DNA of 64,000 nucleotides from Peptoanaerobacter stomatis (GTDB lineage: Bacteria > Bacillota > Clostridia > Peptostreptococcales > Filifactoraceae): assembly GCF_000238095.2 (NCBI RefSeq), contig NZ_JH815225.1:1245863-1309862 (forward strand), written 5' to 3'. The notes beneath the pieces were generated by a model, which saw only the letters and a list, made by a program, of their open reading frames with translations, ran no database searches and was not told the origin of the DNA. Position 1 is the first letter of the stretch; every line of letters starts with the position of its first letter. Below are positions 44,869 to 53,738 of this stretch, piece by piece. The translations under genes were made by a program, and so were the position numbers.

Positions 44869-45180
44869 GCATTTTTTTAAAAATATTTCTGATTTTAAAA
44901 AGAAAAATATAATACATATCACTTGCATTAATTTACAAAAAATGTTATAATAATCGCCAGTTACTTGCAATACATATTTTAACATAATCTTCAAACATAT
45001 TTTTCTTAGAAAACTTTTTTATAAATATCAATAAAGCAGATTTTTATAAAAGCATTAGTAATTTTACTCACATTTTTTTGCATATCTTACATTATAAAGG
45101 GAGTTTACTGTTAAATTTCAAAAAGTCTATCAAAAAATTTATTTTTTAAACTATAACAAAAAAAGAAAGGATTAACATTT
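44869..45180. other. Divergent spacer upstream of znuA
   Basis: AT-rich, no frame of interest. A possible plus-strand -10 (TATAAA) lies near 45093 with a weak -35. No convincing Zur or Fur-type palindrome was seen by eye. AAAGAAAGGA precedes the znuA ATG. Confidence 0.4.
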
Positions 45181-46164
45181 ATGAAAAAAAAATTCCAAAA
45201 AATATTAGGTTTAGTAATAGCTACTTCTATGCTATTTGTAGGTTGTTCATCAAATAACGCAAATAACGCCGAGCCAAAAAAAGAAGGAGAAACAAAATTA
45301 AAAATAGTTACAAGTATGTATCCTATGTACGATTTTACAAAAAAAATAGCAGGCGACAAAGCTGATGTAGAAAACCTAATACCTGCCGGAGTAGAAGCTC
45401 ATGGTTGGGAACCTTCAGCTACAGATATAGCCAAGCTCGAAGAAGCAAATATGCTCGTATACAATGGCGCCGGAATGGAAGGTTGGGTAGAAAAAGTTAC
45501 AGATTCTCTTTCAAATAAAGACCTTTCTATAATAGAAGCCTCAAAAGGAGCAGAACTTATAAAAAATGCAGATCATGATGAAGACGAAGATCATGAACAC
45601 GAAGAAGGCGTTCACGAAGAAGAACATCACCATCACCACGGAGAATTCGACCCACATGTATGGATTAGTATAAAAAATGCGAAAAAAGAAATGGAAAACA
45701 TAAAAGATGCTTTGGTCCAAGCTGACGAAAAAAACAAAGCTTATTATGAAGAAAATTATAAAAAATACTCAGAAGAATTTGACAAGTTGGATATGCAATT
45801 CGAAGAAACACTTAAACCGTATGCAGGTAAAAGTATAGTAGTAGCTCACGAGGCTTTTGCATATCTATGCAAAGATTATGGTATAAATCAACTCGGCATA
45901 GAAGGAGTGTACGAAGATTCAGAACCAGATCCTGCAAGAATGAAAGAGATCATAGAATTCGTAAAAGAAAACAATGTTAAAACTATATTCTTTGAAACAC
46001 TTGCAACACCTGAAGTATCAGAAACAATAGCAAAAGAAACAGGTGCAAACACAGACGTTCTCAACCCTATAGAAGGTTTAACACAAGAAGAATTGGATGC
46101 AAATAAAGATTATCTTTCAATAATGCAAGACAACCTGAAGGCAATAGAAAACGCATTAAAATAG
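45181..46164 (+). CDS. znuA: Zinc/manganese ABC transporter substrate-binding lipoprotein (ZnuA/AdcA type)
   Basis: 327 aa. The signal peptide ends in the lipobox LFVGCSS, so it is membrane-anchored. Cluster A-1 metal-receptor fold: candidate ligands are the His in GVEAHGWEPS, FDPHVW and VVAHEAF, with an acid in the C-terminal lobe (FFETLATPEVS). A His/Asp/Glu-rich loop at about residues 137-156 (with HHHHH) is the zinc-collecting loop typical of ZnuA/AdcA, which favours zinc over manganese. A terminator-like hairpin separates it from znuC. Confidence 0.92.
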   Translation: MKKKFQKILGLVIATSMLFVGCSSNNANNAEPKKEGETKLKIVTSMYPMYDFTKKIAGDKADVENLIPAGVEAHGWEPSATDIAKLEEANMLVYNGAGMEGWVEKVTDSLSNKDLSIIEASKGAELIKNADHDEDEDHEHEEGVHEEEHHHHHGEFDPHVWISIKNAKKEMENIKDALVQADEKNKAYYEENYKKYSEEFDKLDMQFEETLKPYAGKSIVVAHEAFAYLCKDYGINQLGIEGVYEDSEPDPARMKEIIEFVKENNVKTIFFETLATPEVSETIAKETGANTDVLNPIEGLTQEELDANKDYLSIMQDNLKAIENALK

Positions 46165-46172
46165 TATATAAA

Positions 46173-46200
46173 ATGTCCTTAATCAAGGGCATTTTTTCTT
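46173..46200 (+). terminator. Intergenic terminator between znuA and znuC
   Basis: ATGTCCTT, loop AATC, AAGGGCAT (one G-U pair), then six T residues. It would favour high receptor levels relative to the transport core. A promoter-like TTGATT ... TATATT around 46275-46305 may restart transcription for znuC and znuB. Confidence 0.75.
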
Positions 46201-46338
46201 TTTAGACACTCTCTAATTTTAAAATTTTGTTATAGTAATAATACTTATTCAAATAATTTATCATATTCATTGATTTTTTGCTTAAAACTGTGATATATTT
46301 TACTTGGTAAATTTTTTATACAATATTGAGGAAAATCT

Positions 46339-47007
46339 ATGCAAAATATAATAGAAATAGAAAATGTAAGTTTTTCATATTCAGATACTCCTGTATTAGA
46401 AAATCTTAATTGTAATATACAAAAAGGCGAAATTATCGGAATAATCGGCTCAAACGGTGCCGGCAAAACCACACTTATAAAACTTATGATAGGTCAACTG
46501 AAGCCGCAAAAAGGTTCTATAAAAATATTCAATTTCGAAATGGATAAGATATGTAAATTTCATAACATAGGCTATCTATCTCAAAGCCAGGATAAAAGCA
46601 AGCTCAATTTTCCGGCAACAGTATTGGAAGTCGTTATGATGAATCTGTATAAACAAGTAGGTTTATTCAGATTTTATAAAGAAGAGCATCGTCAAAAAGC
46701 TATAAACGCTCTGACTCTTGTAGGAATGCAAAATTATCAAAAAAGACTCATATCAGAACTGTCCGGTGGCCAAAGGCAAAGAGTTATGATTGCAAAATCC
46801 ATTGTAAATAACCCGCATATACTTATATTGGATGAACCTACTACAGGCGTTGACAAGCAGTCCTGCGATTTAATATATGAGCTTATAAAAAAATTAAATC
46901 AAGAATTTAATCTCACCGTCATAATAATAAGTCACGATACAAAAAATTTAAAAAAATATTGTACAAATTTGTACGAATTGGATTATGGAAGAATGAATAG
47001 ACTGTAA
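46339..47007 (+). CDS. znuC: Zinc/manganese ABC transporter ATPase (ZnuC type)
   Basis: 222 aa. Walker A GSNGAGKTTL, Q-loop region near YLSQSQDK, signature ELSGGQRQRVMIAKS, Walker B LILDEPTTGVD and switch His in IIISHD. It energises the importer formed with the permease 20-40 bases downstream and the receptor upstream. Length is standard. Confidence 0.93.
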   Translation: MQNIIEIENVSFSYSDTPVLENLNCNIQKGEIIGIIGSNGAGKTTLIKLMIGQLKPQKGSIKIFNFEMDKICKFHNIGYLSQSQDKSKLNFPATVLEVVMMNLYKQVGLFRFYKEEHRQKAINALTLVGMQNYQKRLISELSGGQRQRVMIAKSIVNNPHILILDEPTTGVDKQSCDLIYELIKKLNQEFNLTVIIISHDTKNLKKYCTNLYELDYGRMNRL

Positions 47008-47026
47008 TCATTAGGAGGTAATCATC

Positions 47027-47836
47027 ATTTTTGAATATGAATTTATGAAAAAGGCATTTATGGTAGGCATACTACTATCTATAATAATACCTTGTATAGG
47101 AACAACCATTGTCCTCAAAAGGCTCTCCATGATCGGCGATGCTCTTTCACACGCATCATTGGCAGGAGTATCAGCAGGTCTTATTATGAGCATCAACCCT
47201 GTGCTTGGCGCAATAATAGCCTGCATTTTAGCCGCACTCAGCGTAGAAGCCATAAGAAAAAAAATCCCACAATATTCCGAAGTATCTATAGCTATAATAA
47301 CTTCGGCTTGCGTAGGATTGGCAGGAGTATTATCAGGCTTTATAAAAAACGTCACATCTTTTAACAGCTTTTTATTCGGTAGTATAGTTGCAATATCCGA
47401 TATAGAAGTAAAAATGACGATAATCGTAAGCATAGTTGTAATTATATCAACAATACTATTGTATAAAGAACTTATGTATATATCTTTTGATGAAGAAAGC
47501 GCAAAGTTGTCCGGAGTAAATGTAAGTGCAATAAATTTTGTATTTACAATATTAACTGCAATAACAGTATCTGTAGCATCCAGAACTGTAGGAGCTCTTA
47601 TAGTTTCATCTCTTATGGTAGTACCCGTTGCCACATCTATACAGGTCTCACGAAGTTACAAACAAGTTATTATCATAAGTGTGTTGTACGCTTTTTTTGA
47701 AGTTGTAATCGGACTTACCATGTCATACTATATACGAATAAACGGTGCAGGGCTTAAGCCCGGTGGAACAATAGTATTAATAGCAGTAATAGGTTTTTTA
47801 TTGACGAGTGCAATAAAAAATATTATAAGAAAATAA
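47027..47836 (+). CDS. znuB: Zinc/manganese ABC transporter permease (ZnuB type), apparent ATT start
   Basis: 269 aa from an ATT at 47027. Eight to nine membrane segments; RLSMIGDALSHASLAGVSAG is the ABC-3 permease signature. The first in-frame ATG (47045) is 26 bases beyond the only ribosome binding site, AGGAGG at 47013-47018. The ATT codon is 8 bases from it and restores the family N-terminus F-E-Y-E-F-M. In-frame stop TAG at 47012 excludes anything longer, and no in-frame ATG, GTG or TTG with proper spacing exists (a GTA at 47018 lies in the site itself). If ATT is not used, the ATG gives 263 aa. Confidence 0.88.
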   Translation: MFEYEFMKKAFMVGILLSIIIPCIGTTIVLKRLSMIGDALSHASLAGVSAGLIMSINPVLGAIIACILAALSVEAIRKKIPQYSEVSIAIITSACVGLAGVLSGFIKNVTSFNSFLFGSIVAISDIEVKMTIIVSIVVIISTILLYKELMYISFDEESAKLSGVNVSAINFVFTILTAITVSVASRTVGALIVSSLMVVPVATSIQVSRSYKQVIIISVLYAFFEVVIGLTMSYYIRINGAGLKPGGTIVLIAVIGFLLTSAIKNIIRK

Positions 47837-47886
47837 TTTATATGATATGATACTTCAAATACCGTTTTTTTAGACAATATTCGCAT

Positions 47887-47935
47887 AAAAATATCTAAAC
47901 TTACATTTTATAATATATGCATTAGATATTTTTTT
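47887..47935. terminator. Bidirectional terminator between znuB and the pilC-type gene
   Basis: AAAAATATCTAA (47887-47898) and TTAGATATTTTT (47922-47933) form a perfect 12-bp stem between convergent genes, flanked by T-runs. Confidence 0.75.
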
Positions 47936-47956
47936 ACATAAATTAATTATATCTCC

Positions 47957-49009
47957 TCACAATATATTGTCATAATTAAGCACCGGCAATACAACTCCTG
48001 CTATTATTATGCCAACTATGAATGTTATCACTATTATCAAAACCGGTTGAATTATCTCACTTATATATTTTATTTCATTGCTCAAATTTTTTGAATACCT
48101 GTCAGACAATATGCTTAGATATTTGTCCATATTACTGGTTTTCTCCCCTATAGATATAAAATATTTAAGCATATCGTCGTCAAGATTAAGGCTTTCTACA
48201 CTGTAACTTATAGATTTTCCCGAATTTATATTTTCTTTGAGCTGTTTCAGTTTTATTTTTATAAATTTATTATTTGTACTCTCTGACAATATCTCTGTAG
48301 ATTTTATTATATCTATTCCGGCAGATGTCATAATAGAATATGACCACAATATATTAGCCATCGCATTTGAAACCGCAAGCTTAGATATTACCGGTATTTT
48401 TTGCAAAAAATTATTGTCATCTCTATTTTCGTATAAATCTTTAAAAAATAAATATATAACGCTTATTAAAGAAATCATCATTAAAGAGCTTTCAAGTTTA
48501 TAGTCATTCAAAAATAATGAAATCATAAATAATGTCTTGCTAAATACATTCAATTTGGACAAATCATAACTGTACAGATTGACTATTTGAGGTATAAAAT
48601 AATAATTTATGAATATCAATAAAAATAATATTGATACGGATAATATCATAGGATAAAATGAAGCTGTCTTTATGTTTTTTCTGCTCTCACTCAATTTATA
48701 GTAATATTTTGACAATTTTTCAAAAGAAATTTTTAAATTTCCGGTTTCCTCTCCCATTTTTATTATTGATATCGTCAAATCGCTAAATATATCCGTATTT
48801 TGCAATGCTGTCGATAAAGACACTCCATTACTTATATTCGTTTTTATATCAGATAATATTTTTTTATCTTTCACCTTGATATCGGTTATGTCAAATATTT
48901 TTACTATAGGCACACCTGTGCTTATGAGTTCCGACATACTCTCAAAAAATATGGCATTCTCTTCATATGAAAGTTTGCTTCTCTTAAATATATTTGGAAA
49001 TTTCTTCAA
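47957..49009 (-). CDS. Type II secretion / type IV pilus membrane protein (GspF/PilC/ComGB family)
   Basis: 350 aa. Two GspF domains are visible: FFESMSELISTGVPIVKIFD near the N-terminus and NILWSYSIMTSAGIDIIKST after the midpoint; three membrane helices, the last in IIVITFIVGIIIAGVVLPVL. It is the inner-membrane platform for pilus or pseudopilus assembly. A TTG at 49009 has GGAG 9 bases upstream and is preferred; the ATG at 49036 has no ribosome binding site. It overlaps the upstream ATPase gene by about 26 bases. No pilin, prepilin peptidase or other comG/pil gene is near. Confidence 0.88.
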   Translation of the reverse strand: MKKFPNIFKRSKLSYEENAIFFESMSELISTGVPIVKIFDITDIKVKDKKILSDIKTNISNGVSLSTALQNTDIFSDLTISIIKMGEETGNLKISFEKLSKYYYKLSESRKNIKTASFYPMILSVSILFLLIFINYYFIPQIVNLYSYDLSKLNVFSKTLFMISLFLNDYKLESSLMMISLISVIYLFFKDLYENRDDNNFLQKIPVISKLAVSNAMANILWSYSIMTSAGIDIIKSTEILSESTNNKFIKIKLKQLKENINSGKSISYSVESLNLDDDMLKYFISIGEKTSNMDKYLSILSDRYSKNLSNEIKYISEIIQPVLIIVITFIVGIIIAGVVLPVLNYDNIL

Positions 49010-50348
49010 TAGATGTCTCTCCTTTTGCAAATTCATCCAAAAGCTTTTGCTTTAACGTTCTTATATTTATATTATCTTCATTAATCTCGCCATTTTTTAT
49101 AAGTTTTCTTACATTATCATCCACTACAAGTATTTCAAATACAGCTTTTTGTGTAATATATCCGCTGCCGTAACATTCATTGCATCCCACTGCCTTAAAA
49201 TAACGCTTGTCTTCAAGTCCATAGTAATTCAAAATTTCTTTTTTCACTTCATATTCTTGTTTGCAACGAGGGCATAAAACTCTGATCAATCTCTGTGATA
49301 TGATAAGAGAAAGTGCACTCACAACTTCAAATCCTTCCAAGCCTAAATCGTGTAATCTCTGTATTGATGATACACTGCTGTTAGTATGCATTGTAGAAAA
49401 CACCAAATGCCCTGTGTTGGCGGAGCTTATTGCCAGCTTTGCCGTCTCCTCATCTCTTATTTCACCTATGTTTATTATTTGCGGATCTTGTCTTAATACA
49501 AATCTAAGCACATTGTGAAACTCTATATTCTTTTCTTTGCTCACCGCTATTTGAGTAACACCGTCAATTTTATACTCAACCGGATCTTCTATTGATATTA
49601 TATTTTTTGTACCATCGTTTAAATAATGCATCATTGTAAACAGAGTTGTTGATTTTCCAGAGCCTGTAGCACCTGTTATGAGTATAAATCCTGCATTTTT
49701 ATTTATCTTCTCTTTTATTATTTTTTCCTCTTCACAATTTAAACCTATATCTCTTAAAGTATATATCTTTCTTGTGTTTCCAAGTATTCGTATACTTATT
49801 TTTTCTCCGCTTATCGTCGGCATTATAGAAACTCTATAATCTATGCTTTGTGAATTTATAACAAAATCAAACCTTCCTTCAAGTGGAGTTAACGTTCTGC
49901 TTATATCTATATTGGATTTTAATTTTATTATCCGTATAAGAGATTCTCCCCTGTTTATGTCTATTTTCACAAAACTGCGAAGTATTGAATTAATTCTGAA
50001 TTTTATTATAAAAGACTTTTCTTCACCTATTATATGTATATCACTTGATAAAAAATCCTGTGCTTTTTTGAGTATATATGTAAATAGGGTATCTATATCA
50101 GACTTTAATATATCTTCAAATTCTCTTTTTATATCAAGATTCGTTTCTACTATGCTGTAATATTCTTCAAAATATTTATCGAAATTATAAACAGGACTTT
50201 GCATTACATTTATATTTTTATCTGTCAATTTTTGAAGTTCATTTTTTATTTTATCCGAAGGCTCATATTTTGAAAGAATTGTAATACTGCCATTTTCTTG
50301 ATGTAATGGAACTATTTTGTTAGAAAAAGCATATGAATAATCTATCAT
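48984..50348 (-). CDS. Type II secretion / type IV pilus assembly ATPase (GspE/PilB/ComGA family)
   Basis: 454 aa, shorter than classical PilB (~560) and longer than ComGA (~350). Walker A GATGSGKSTTLFTMM, Asp box ISIEDPVEY, Walker B region IINIGEIRDEETA and the His box GHLVFSTMHTNSS are present. A tetracysteine zinc motif, CPRCKQEY with CNECYGSGY, is near the C-terminus. The N-terminal ~90 residues are a reduced and divergent N1 region. It powers polymerisation of pilins or pseudopilins by its GspF-type partner encoded next. Confidence 0.92.
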   Translation of the reverse strand: MIDYSYAFSNKIVPLHQENGSITILSKYEPSDKIKNELQKLTDKNINVMQSPVYNFDKYFEEYYSIVETNLDIKREFEDILKSDIDTLFTYILKKAQDFLSSDIHIIGEEKSFIIKFRINSILRSFVKIDINRGESLIRIIKLKSNIDISRTLTPLEGRFDFVINSQSIDYRVSIMPTISGEKISIRILGNTRKIYTLRDIGLNCEEEKIIKEKINKNAGFILITGATGSGKSTTLFTMMHYLNDGTKNIISIEDPVEYKIDGVTQIAVSKEKNIEFHNVLRFVLRQDPQIINIGEIRDEETAKLAISSANTGHLVFSTMHTNSSVSSIQRLHDLGLEGFEVVSALSLIISQRLIRVLCPRCKQEYEVKKEILNYYGLEDKRYFKAVGCNECYGSGYITQKAVFEILVVDDNVRKLIKNGEINEDNINIRTLKQKLLDEFAKGETSIEEISKYI

Positions 50349-50534
50349 CGTTTCTCCTTAGTTTTAACAACAATTCATTATAAATTTATGTAAAATATAT
50401 TTGAGCATATCTTGATTTATACAAAACACTAATTAATACTAATAAATTGTATATTTTTATGTGATTGATTATTACCGTATCTAATATTATATATGACTTT
50501 TTAAAAACTTTTTAATATTAGCGTTAATTTCTGT

Positions 50535-50582
50535 AAAAGTATAAATAAAGCAAGCTAATCAGCTTGCTTTATTTATACTTTT
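50535..50582. terminator. Perfect 22-bp hairpin between hpf and pilB-type genes
   Basis: Arms at 50535-50556 and 50561-50582 are exact reverse complements (core GCAAGCT/AGCTTGC) around AATC. Located about 67 bases after the hpf stop on the minus strand. One of the longest stems in the window. Confidence 0.85.
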
Positions 50583-50648
50583 TAGATTGTTGTAACATTT
50601 ACACACAATCCATATATTAAATTTTTATATAACTAAAAAATCTCTCTT

Positions 50649-51170
50649 TTATTCAGGCTCTATTATACCATAATGTCCGTCTTTTCTCTTATATAACACA
50701 TTTACACTATCTGTATCGGCATTTACGAATACAAAAAAGTCATGACCAATCATTTCCATTTGTAAACAAGCTTCTTCTTCAGACATAGGCAAAAAATCGA
50801 ATTTTTTTCTTCTTACTATCTTTTGCTCTTCTTCATTCGATACACTTGAATCGTCAATGTTTTCGAATCTTATTGTTTCAGTTCCTCTATTTTTCAATTT
50901 TGTTTTATATTTTCTAAGCTGTCTTGCCAATTTGCTAACAACTTCATCTACCGCACAATACATATCATAGTCTGTGGCTTCAGCTCTTATTACCGACTTG
51001 TTTACTGGTATTGTTACCTCTACACAGCTTTTATCCTTTTTATGAGATGCTGTAGCTCTTACAATCATATCCTTATCAAAATATTTTTCCAATCTTGATA
51101 GTTTTGTTTCGATTGTGTCCTTTTGTTTTTGGGAAAGGTTAATTTGTTTTCCACTTAAAATGATGTTCAT
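50649..51170 (-). CDS. hpf: Long-form ribosome hibernation promoting factor
   Basis: 173 aa from the ATG at 51170, which has AAAGGGG upstream; a frame start at 51188 is less likely. The N-terminal ribosome-binding domain (ISGKQ-type LSGKQINLSQKQKDTIETKL) and the C-terminal dimerisation domain (VRRKKFDFLPMSEEEACLQM) are both present, so it can dimerise 70S ribosomes into 100S particles during stationary phase. Confidence 0.95.
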   Translation of the reverse strand: MNIILSGKQINLSQKQKDTIETKLSRLEKYFDKDMIVRATASHKKDKSCVEVTIPVNKSVIRAEATDYDMYCAVDEVVSKLARQLRKYKTKLKNRGTETIRFENIDDSSVSNEEEQKIVRRKKFDFLPMSEEEACLQMEMIGHDFFVFVNADTDSVNVLYKRKDGHYGIIEPE

Positions 51171-51311
51171 ATTTAATGCCCCTTTCAAATGGTATTGATA
51201 GAAACATAAAACCTACTTTTTAATTTAATTATATAGATATGTATTTTTATATAGGTTTTATAAAAATATAATTAACAAAAAATAGTTTATCATATTTTCT
51301 ATCTTAAATAT

Positions 51312-51340
51312 ATTATACACTTTTTTTAAAAAAAGTAAAC
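51312..51340 (-). promoter_or_regulatory. Candidate promoter of hpf
   Basis: Minus strand TATAAT (51312-51317) with a -35-like TTTACT/GTTTAC at 51334-51340, spacing 16-17. The leader would be about 135 nt. Confidence 0.5.
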
Positions 51341-51549
51341 ATTTTCTTTGTACATTTATACAAACTTATAATATGTTTATTTATATAACAATTTATCTCT
51401 CACCGCTTAAATTTTAATAATATTACTGACAGACAAAATATACTTTCTAAATTTGCAATATAATTGTAACACTAACTTACAGCTTTTTATTCACGCAATC
51501 AACTTAAATTACCATAATAAAATGGGTTCCAATATTTCAAAATATATAG

Positions 51550-51636
51550 TATAATAAATAACAAACTAAATATATATAATTATAGATATACTTACCGGAT
51601 AGGTATTTATTTGAGTAAATATAAATACATATCTAT
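51550..51636 (+). promoter_or_regulatory. ptsH promoter -10 and nested leader hairpins
   Basis: TATAAT at 51550-51555 with a weak -35 (TTCCAA, 51527-51532, 17-base spacing). The transcript soon enters a nested structure: ATAGATAT (51582-51589) pairs with ATATCTAT (51629-51636), enclosing GTATTTAT/ATAAATAC (51603-51610/51621-51628). No T-tract follows, so it is not a plain terminator. Its role is unknown. Confidence 0.5.
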
Positions 51637-51685
51637 TGCTCAATTTAGTCATAATTCAATTATATTTTGAAGGGAGAAAATTAAT

Positions 51686-51949
51686 ATGGTAAGCAAACAA
51701 GTAAAAATAACAAATAAAACAGGTCTACATCTAAGACCGGCAGGAGTTTTGTCGAAAATAGCAGGTGGCTGTAAATCTTCTGTAATTCTTATAAAAGGCG
51801 ATAAAAGAGTAAATGCAAAAAGTGTACTAAATGTAATGTCAGCCCAAATAAATGTTGGCGATGAAATAGTTGTAGAATGCGAAGGCGAAAGCGAAGCAGA
51901 TGATCTGCAAACAATAGTTGAAGCAATACAAAGCGGCTTAGGCGAATAA
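51686..51949 (+). CDS. ptsH: Phosphocarrier protein HPr
   Basis: 87 aa. His15 in KTGLHLRPAG accepts phosphate from Enzyme I. Ser46 in NAKSVLNVMS is the regulatory site for HPr kinase, so it can take part in catabolite control as in other Firmicutes. GAAGGGAG precedes the ATG. ptsI follows 85 bases later. Confidence 0.96.
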   Translation: MVSKQVKITNKTGLHLRPAGVLSKIAGGCKSSVILIKGDKRVNAKSVLNVMSAQINVGDEIVVECEGESEADDLQTIVEAIQSGLGE

Positions 51950-52034
51950 TTGTTATAGCTCTTGTTTTTCGTTATGCTCTTACTTTAAGTAGGAGCATAA
52001 TTATAAATATTAAATTTTTGAAAGGATATATTTT

Positions 52035-53714
52035 ATGAAGAAACTTTCTGTTGATAAAACTTCATCTAAAGGTATAGCTATAGGAAAAGCATATAAATAT
52101 GAAAAAATATCTTTCGTTCCGGATATGTATGTATATAATGATAAAGATGAAGAAATAAAAATATACAAAAACGCAACAGAACAGGTATCTGATGAACTTA
52201 CGAAATTGGCGCAAACAAACGATATATTTGCAGGGCATTTAGAGCTTGTAAATGATGTTGCCCTTCTTGATGAAGTGACTAATAAAATAGTAAATGACAA
52301 AAAAAATGTGCAAATAGCTTTTAGAGATACCATAGATGAATTCGTTGCCATGTTTGAAGCTATGGATAACGAATATATGAAGGCTCGAGCAGACGATATA
52401 AAAGATATATATCAAAGAGTAATGGCTAAAATAAAAAATGTAGAGCTTAAAAATCTTGCTTCAATACATACACCGACAATAGTAATAGCAAAAGATTTAG
52501 CTCCATCTGATACAGCCACTATGAATCTTGATTATATATTGGGTTTTGCCACTCAAGGAGGTGGAGTTACAAGCCACGTTTGCATAATGGCTCGTAATTT
52601 GGGATTACCTGCTCTTGTTGGAGCGGATAATTTATTGGAAGAAGTAAACGATAACGATATTATAATAATAGATGCTACAAACGGTGATATATATATAAAC
52701 CCGGATGAAGCAAAAATAAAAGAGTTTGAAAATAAAAAATCAGATTTTGAAAAAAGAGAAAAATTGCTAAAAGAAAATGCCCATTTAGAAGCAATAACAA
52801 AAGATAACAAAAGAGTTCTTGTATACTCCAATGTCGGCAATATCGAGGATATAAAAAATGCTGTAAAATGTTATATAGATGGTATAGGTCTTTTCAGAAG
52901 CGAATTTTTATATATGGAAAACTCTCATTTCCCAACAGAAGAAGAACAATTCGAAGTATATAAGGAAGCTGTTCAGATATGTACCGGAGAGGTTATAATA
53001 AGAACACTTGATATAGGAGGAGATAAGGAACTTTCATATTACGAATTTGACAAAGAAGAAAATCCTTTCTTAGGTTTCAGAGCTATAAGAATTTCACTGC
53101 ATCTAAAAGATATGTTCAAAGAACAACTTAGAGCATTACTTAGAGCGAGCGCATTCGGATATGTCAGCATAATGTATCCTATGATAATATCTTTAGAAGA
53201 ATTGTTGGAAGCAAACTCTATACTTGATGAATGCAAAAAAGAACTTGACTCTCAAAATATAGCTTACAACAAAGATATAAAAGTGGGTATGATGATAGAA
53301 ACTCCGGCATCTGTAATGGAAGCTGAGGCGTTTGCAAAATATGTCGATTTCTTCAGCATAGGTACTAATGACCTTACACAATATATGCTTGCCGTTGATA
53401 GAGGCAACGATAAAATTGCCGATATGTACGACTCTTTTAATCCGGCTGTTTTACACGCAATACAAAAAGTAATAGATGCAGGACATAAAGAAAATATTGT
53501 AGTAGGCATGTGCGGAGAATTCGCAAGCGATGAAAGAGCATGCAAAATGTTACTCGGTATGGGCTTAGATGAATTCAGCGTAGCTTTTACGCAAGTAGCT
53601 GCAATAAAAAGCATCATCAGAGAATCCGATTTTGAAAAATGCAAAGAAATATCTGAAAAAATCAGATTTGTACACAGCAAAAAAGAAGTAAATGAGATTT
53701 TAAATATGTTTTAA
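52035..53714 (+). CDS. ptsI: PTS Enzyme I (phosphoenolpyruvate-protein phosphotransferase)
   Basis: 559 aa. It phosphorylates HPr from PEP. The phospho-histidine His181 lies in GGGVTSHVCIMARNLGLPAL. The PEP-binding barrel has DGIGLFRSEFLYM, IIRTLDIGGDKELSYY, IGTNDLTQYMLAVDRGN and the C-terminal active-site Cys in VGMCGEFASDE. Length is slightly under the usual ~570. ptsH and nagB lie immediately on either side. Confidence 0.96.
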   Translation: MKKLSVDKTSSKGIAIGKAYKYEKISFVPDMYVYNDKDEEIKIYKNATEQVSDELTKLAQTNDIFAGHLELVNDVALLDEVTNKIVNDKKNVQIAFRDTIDEFVAMFEAMDNEYMKARADDIKDIYQRVMAKIKNVELKNLASIHTPTIVIAKDLAPSDTATMNLDYILGFATQGGGVTSHVCIMARNLGLPALVGADNLLEEVNDNDIIIIDATNGDIYINPDEAKIKEFENKKSDFEKREKLLKENAHLEAITKDNKRVLVYSNVGNIEDIKNAVKCYIDGIGLFRSEFLYMENSHFPTEEEQFEVYKEAVQICTGEVIIRTLDIGGDKELSYYEFDKEENPFLGFRAIRISLHLKDMFKEQLRALLRASAFGYVSIMYPMIISLEELLEANSILDECKKELDSQNIAYNKDIKVGMMIETPASVMEAEAFAKYVDFFSIGTNDLTQYMLAVDRGNDKIADMYDSFNPAVLHAIQKVIDAGHKENIVVGMCGEFASDERACKMLLGMGLDEFSVAFTQVAAIKSIIRESDFEKCKEISEKIRFVHSKKEVNEILNMF

Positions 53715-53738
53715 TCATCAAACAAGGAGGAGATTGAA

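Noticed and set aside
44743-44994. Short minus-strand frame of 83 codons across the rpsJ leader and promoter
   Set aside because: It spans the predicted -10/-35 and lacks a ribosome binding site. Composition is that of spacer DNA.
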